Assembly (NCBI GenBank): GCA_903813345.2
Contig: CAIIXF020000087.1
Location: 1 to 32,164 of the forward strand
DNA from: Owenia fusiformis
Taxonomy: Eukaryota; Annelida; Polychaeta; Sabellida; Oweniidae
Reading direction: 5' to 3'
DNA length: 32,164 nt
The translations under genes and the position numbers were made by a program. Under the pieces are notes generated by a model. It saw only the letters and a program-made list of their open reading frames with translations, searched no databases and was not told the DNA's origin. Shown here piece by piece: positions 29,930 through 32,164 of the stretch (its first letter is position 1; every line of letters starts with the position of its first letter).

Positions 29930-31394
29930 TGACATTGTAACAAACATTAAAATTATATCATCACTCCTACAAATAGTCATTGTAAATACAATTATCTCTT
30001 GGGAGTGAGTCATAGCCACTACAACCTGTAACTATGTTACATTGATTTTTATAAAAAAAGGTGATTAGATGTACCAAAGCACCATACCCATTGTCTTCAG
30101 TGCTTTGCTTCTTAAAGGATTAAAATCATCAAAAGGATGTAAAATTATACAATACCGATTTTAAAAAGACCCATGGTTTGTTTGTTCAATTTTATAGAAA
30201 TTATGACTGGACATGCTTGGAAATATATGTACACCACAATTATCATTAAAAACATTTGCCCTAGCTTCACCTCCCCCTTTTATGATTTTCGCAAAAAAAT
30301 GTAAAGCAATAAGTAATTTCATAGTATATGTTGACACACCGTCTTTTCAGGTTCATTACTGAGAATTTAGATGATTAGAATAATGTCCCCATAATTCAAT
30401 CAACGTTTACAAATAATTCAAGGCAAAGAAGCCAGGTCAACGACTTATGATAAGTGTCCACACTTGGGGGTCATCTACAGGGCGGGTCATTAAAAATAGA
30501 AACATCTTTATATTTATTCAATCTTTATTATTGTAGTTCAGTTCACAACAATTCAGAAAATAGTAAAATGATTATTTGTGAAAATGTTAAAGATAGATAT
30601 ATGTACCATCTGTAAAGAAAAAAGGTGCATGGTTCTTTATCAGTCATAACACTTTCAAAATGATGTATAATATTACTAAACTCTTGGAGGCACATGGCAT
30701 AAATATTGTGAATAACTGGTGAAATCTTTAAAAAATAAGATGGTAATTTAAAAAATGTTAGCAATTATTTATAATTATTATATACCTCAAATGTATTCTA
30801 AATGCTCATTGGCTTATTCATGGTCACATGACATGGAATAGATGAACTAATTCCCTGGAAAGTCCTAAATCCCCGCTTTCAGGGAAGATGAATTGTACTG
30901 ATCACCAGTTAGGTCATGTGACCAGTCAATAGTACGTTTTATCTTCCCCCAAATCTGAGATTATAGGAGTTGAAAGGTAAAATGCCTTTAAATGCCAATA
31001 AGAACCTGTGAACATTTGATATTGAAATGAAAAGACTTCTCATTTTGTTATTGTTTACAGAGTATTTATCAGGTATATATATCAGGCCTGCAGCCTCGGG
31101 AACATGTCAGTGGACAGGATATTCCCTTGAGGAAATTATTTTGCACTATTTCCCTCAATGGCAGTCACTATTTGTATAATAACAAAACCAGAATATTTAA
31201 AGATAACAGATTTATTTAAATCAGTAGATAAGTACAATTAAAGCGATTGAATACAAAAACTTAACATTATTTTGCTTTGGCTTGGGGCGGCACTTGATAC
31301 ATGATGCTAACTAAACATATATCAATAGCATTCAAACTCACGTTCGTTCTCAAGCTAGGATCATGTGTCACGTAACAAAGTATTACGTAATAGT
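29930..31394. other. No coding recognised; paired E-box/CCAAT block
   Basis: TGGTCACATGAC (30821-30832) and its exact inverse GTCATGTGACCA (30913-30924) face each other 80 bp apart, each with ATTGG/GTCAAT-like sequence on the outer side. GTCACATGAC fits bHLH-zip (USF/MITF type) sites. The rest is AT-rich with no supported exon. Confidence 0.4.
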
Positions 31395-31740
31395 TGGGGT
31401 ATCTGACACCTGTACACATGCTGCAGATCAGACAGACGGATATGCCCAGTAGATAGCTCCCATGACAGAAAGGGTGATGAGGTATCTGACTCCCGATCAT
31501 GCTTGGTAGATCGCGAAGACCTGACAACCAAGGCGAATAGTGCAGTAGATAGCCCCATGATGAAAAGAGGTATCTGACTCCCGAACATGCTTGGTAGATC
31601 GCAAAGACCTGACACCCAAGGCAAATTGTGTGGTAGATAGCCCCTTGCCTAAAAAGCTGAGGTATCCGACACCCGACCATGCTTGGTAGATCGCAGAGAT
31701 CTGACGCCCAAGGCAAAAGTGCGGTAGAATACCCCACGGG
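31395..31740 (-). repeat. About 90-bp minisatellite, 3.5 copies
   Basis: GCTTGGTAGATCGC starts units at 31501, 31589 and 31681 (periods 88 and 92), with a diverged copy beginning near 31411. Units share GACCTGACACCCAAGGC, GGTAGATAGCCCC and GGTATCTGACTCCCGA. The overlapping - strand open frames give Cys/Leu/Tyr-rich repeats that shift frame from unit to unit. This argues against selection for protein. Confidence 0.8.
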
Positions 31741-31942
31741 AGATCTCCCATACAGACATTACGGAAGATTGCTAATTTTGAAATTGAATAATAAGTTGGG
31801 GTTTTAACTAGATAACGGCAACTCCACGGAGTAGTAGCAAATCCCAACGAACAAAATATCAATTACCGAATTCCATTCAATTATACTCATTACTTTGGTT
31901 AAAATTGAAAAAATATATTTTAGAATTGCGAATTCCTGCAAA
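31741..31942. other. Unassigned sequence
   Basis: Sequence between two tandem arrays, with nothing recognised. Confidence 0.35.
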
Positions 31943-32164
31943 GCAGCCATTTTGAATTTTCGGAGATACAAATCTGAAAAATAATACCATAATTGCGATC
32001 TACTCCAAGATTCCTTCAATTTGAGTATAATATAGCCATACTTTGAAGGAATCGAAAAATCATTGCGAAATCGTACATTAGACGGACATTTTCAATTTTA
32101 CGAGGCTCGAATCAGAAAAAAGATACAATATCTGCAATCTACTCTTAATTGCCTTTCATTTGAG
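31943..32164. repeat. Start of a tandem repeat of about 138 bp, continuing past the window
   Basis: CATTTTGAATTTTCGGAG...GCGATCTACTC...CAATTTGAG at 31948-32026 recurs as CATTTTCAATTTTACGAG...GCAATCTACTC...CATTTGAG at 32086-32164. The GCAGCCATTTTGAATTTT start recalls the GGCAGCCATTTTGGATTTTC of the satellite at 25250-27812, so the two arrays may be distant relatives. Confidence 0.65.

Noticed and set aside
31267-31862. Three overlapping - strand open frames of 87-156 codons
   Set aside because: They run through a minisatellite of about 90 bp. The same words appear in different frames from unit to unit, so protein coding is unlikely.

Overview
This is AT-rich, intron-rich, repeat-packed animal DNA, most likely from a marine invertebrate. 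A mollusc or other lophotrochozoan is my best guess, but this is inferred from the repeat types and a death-domain exon and is not proven. There are no bacterial-style operons, and most long open frames are chance frames or reflections of inverted repeats. The only well-supported host coding sequence is a death-domain exon on the + strand at 29477-29751. Most of the rest is a stratified record of mobile elements and decayed genes.

Left part (1-13.7 kb). A decayed reverse transcriptase (Penelope-like or a related retroelement) is split in two: 1477-1777 and 12204-12773. Between the halves lies a single inserted unit of 10,426 bp (1778-12203). It has about 1.43-kb terminal inverted repeats, 5'-CAGGATCTTAAG ends and a probable 9-bp target duplication. 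The arms are built of smaller tandem repeats, which is the architecture of foldback elements. No transposase is visible in the 7.5-kb core. The core itself carries a nested mariner remnant (5706-6762), a 184-bp tandem foldback repeat (8364-8792) and several small repeats. The order of events is therefore retroelement, then foldback element, then mariner.

Middle part (13.7-24.1 kb). Pieces of one large protein family, which I know only as an uncharacterised multi-copy animal family with a Cys-rich tail, lie on the - strand. A middle section is at 23.0-23.4 kb, with a partial second copy at 23.56-23.69 kb, and the C-terminal section is at 14.6-15.7 kb. Their order and strand fit one ancestral copy later expanded by insertions. 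A second mariner with long (about 190 bp) inverted repeats sits at 21521-22594, and the 3' end of a Tc1-like transposase is at 23887-24116.

Right part (24.1-32.2 kb). A candidate first exon (ATG TCC G, then GTGAGT, at 24591) is in phase with the death-domain exon 4.9 kb downstream. Joined directly they would encode a death-domain-only protein of about 93 residues, with an AATAAA signal 160 bp after the stop. The intervening intron would hold a satellite of about 160-bp units (25.25-27.81 kb), a transposon with six GGGGCAAARCGGCCC-type motifs inserted into that satellite (26092-26932), and a 256-bp palindromic MITE (28547-28802). The window ends in a 90-bp minisatellite and the start of another tandem repeat.
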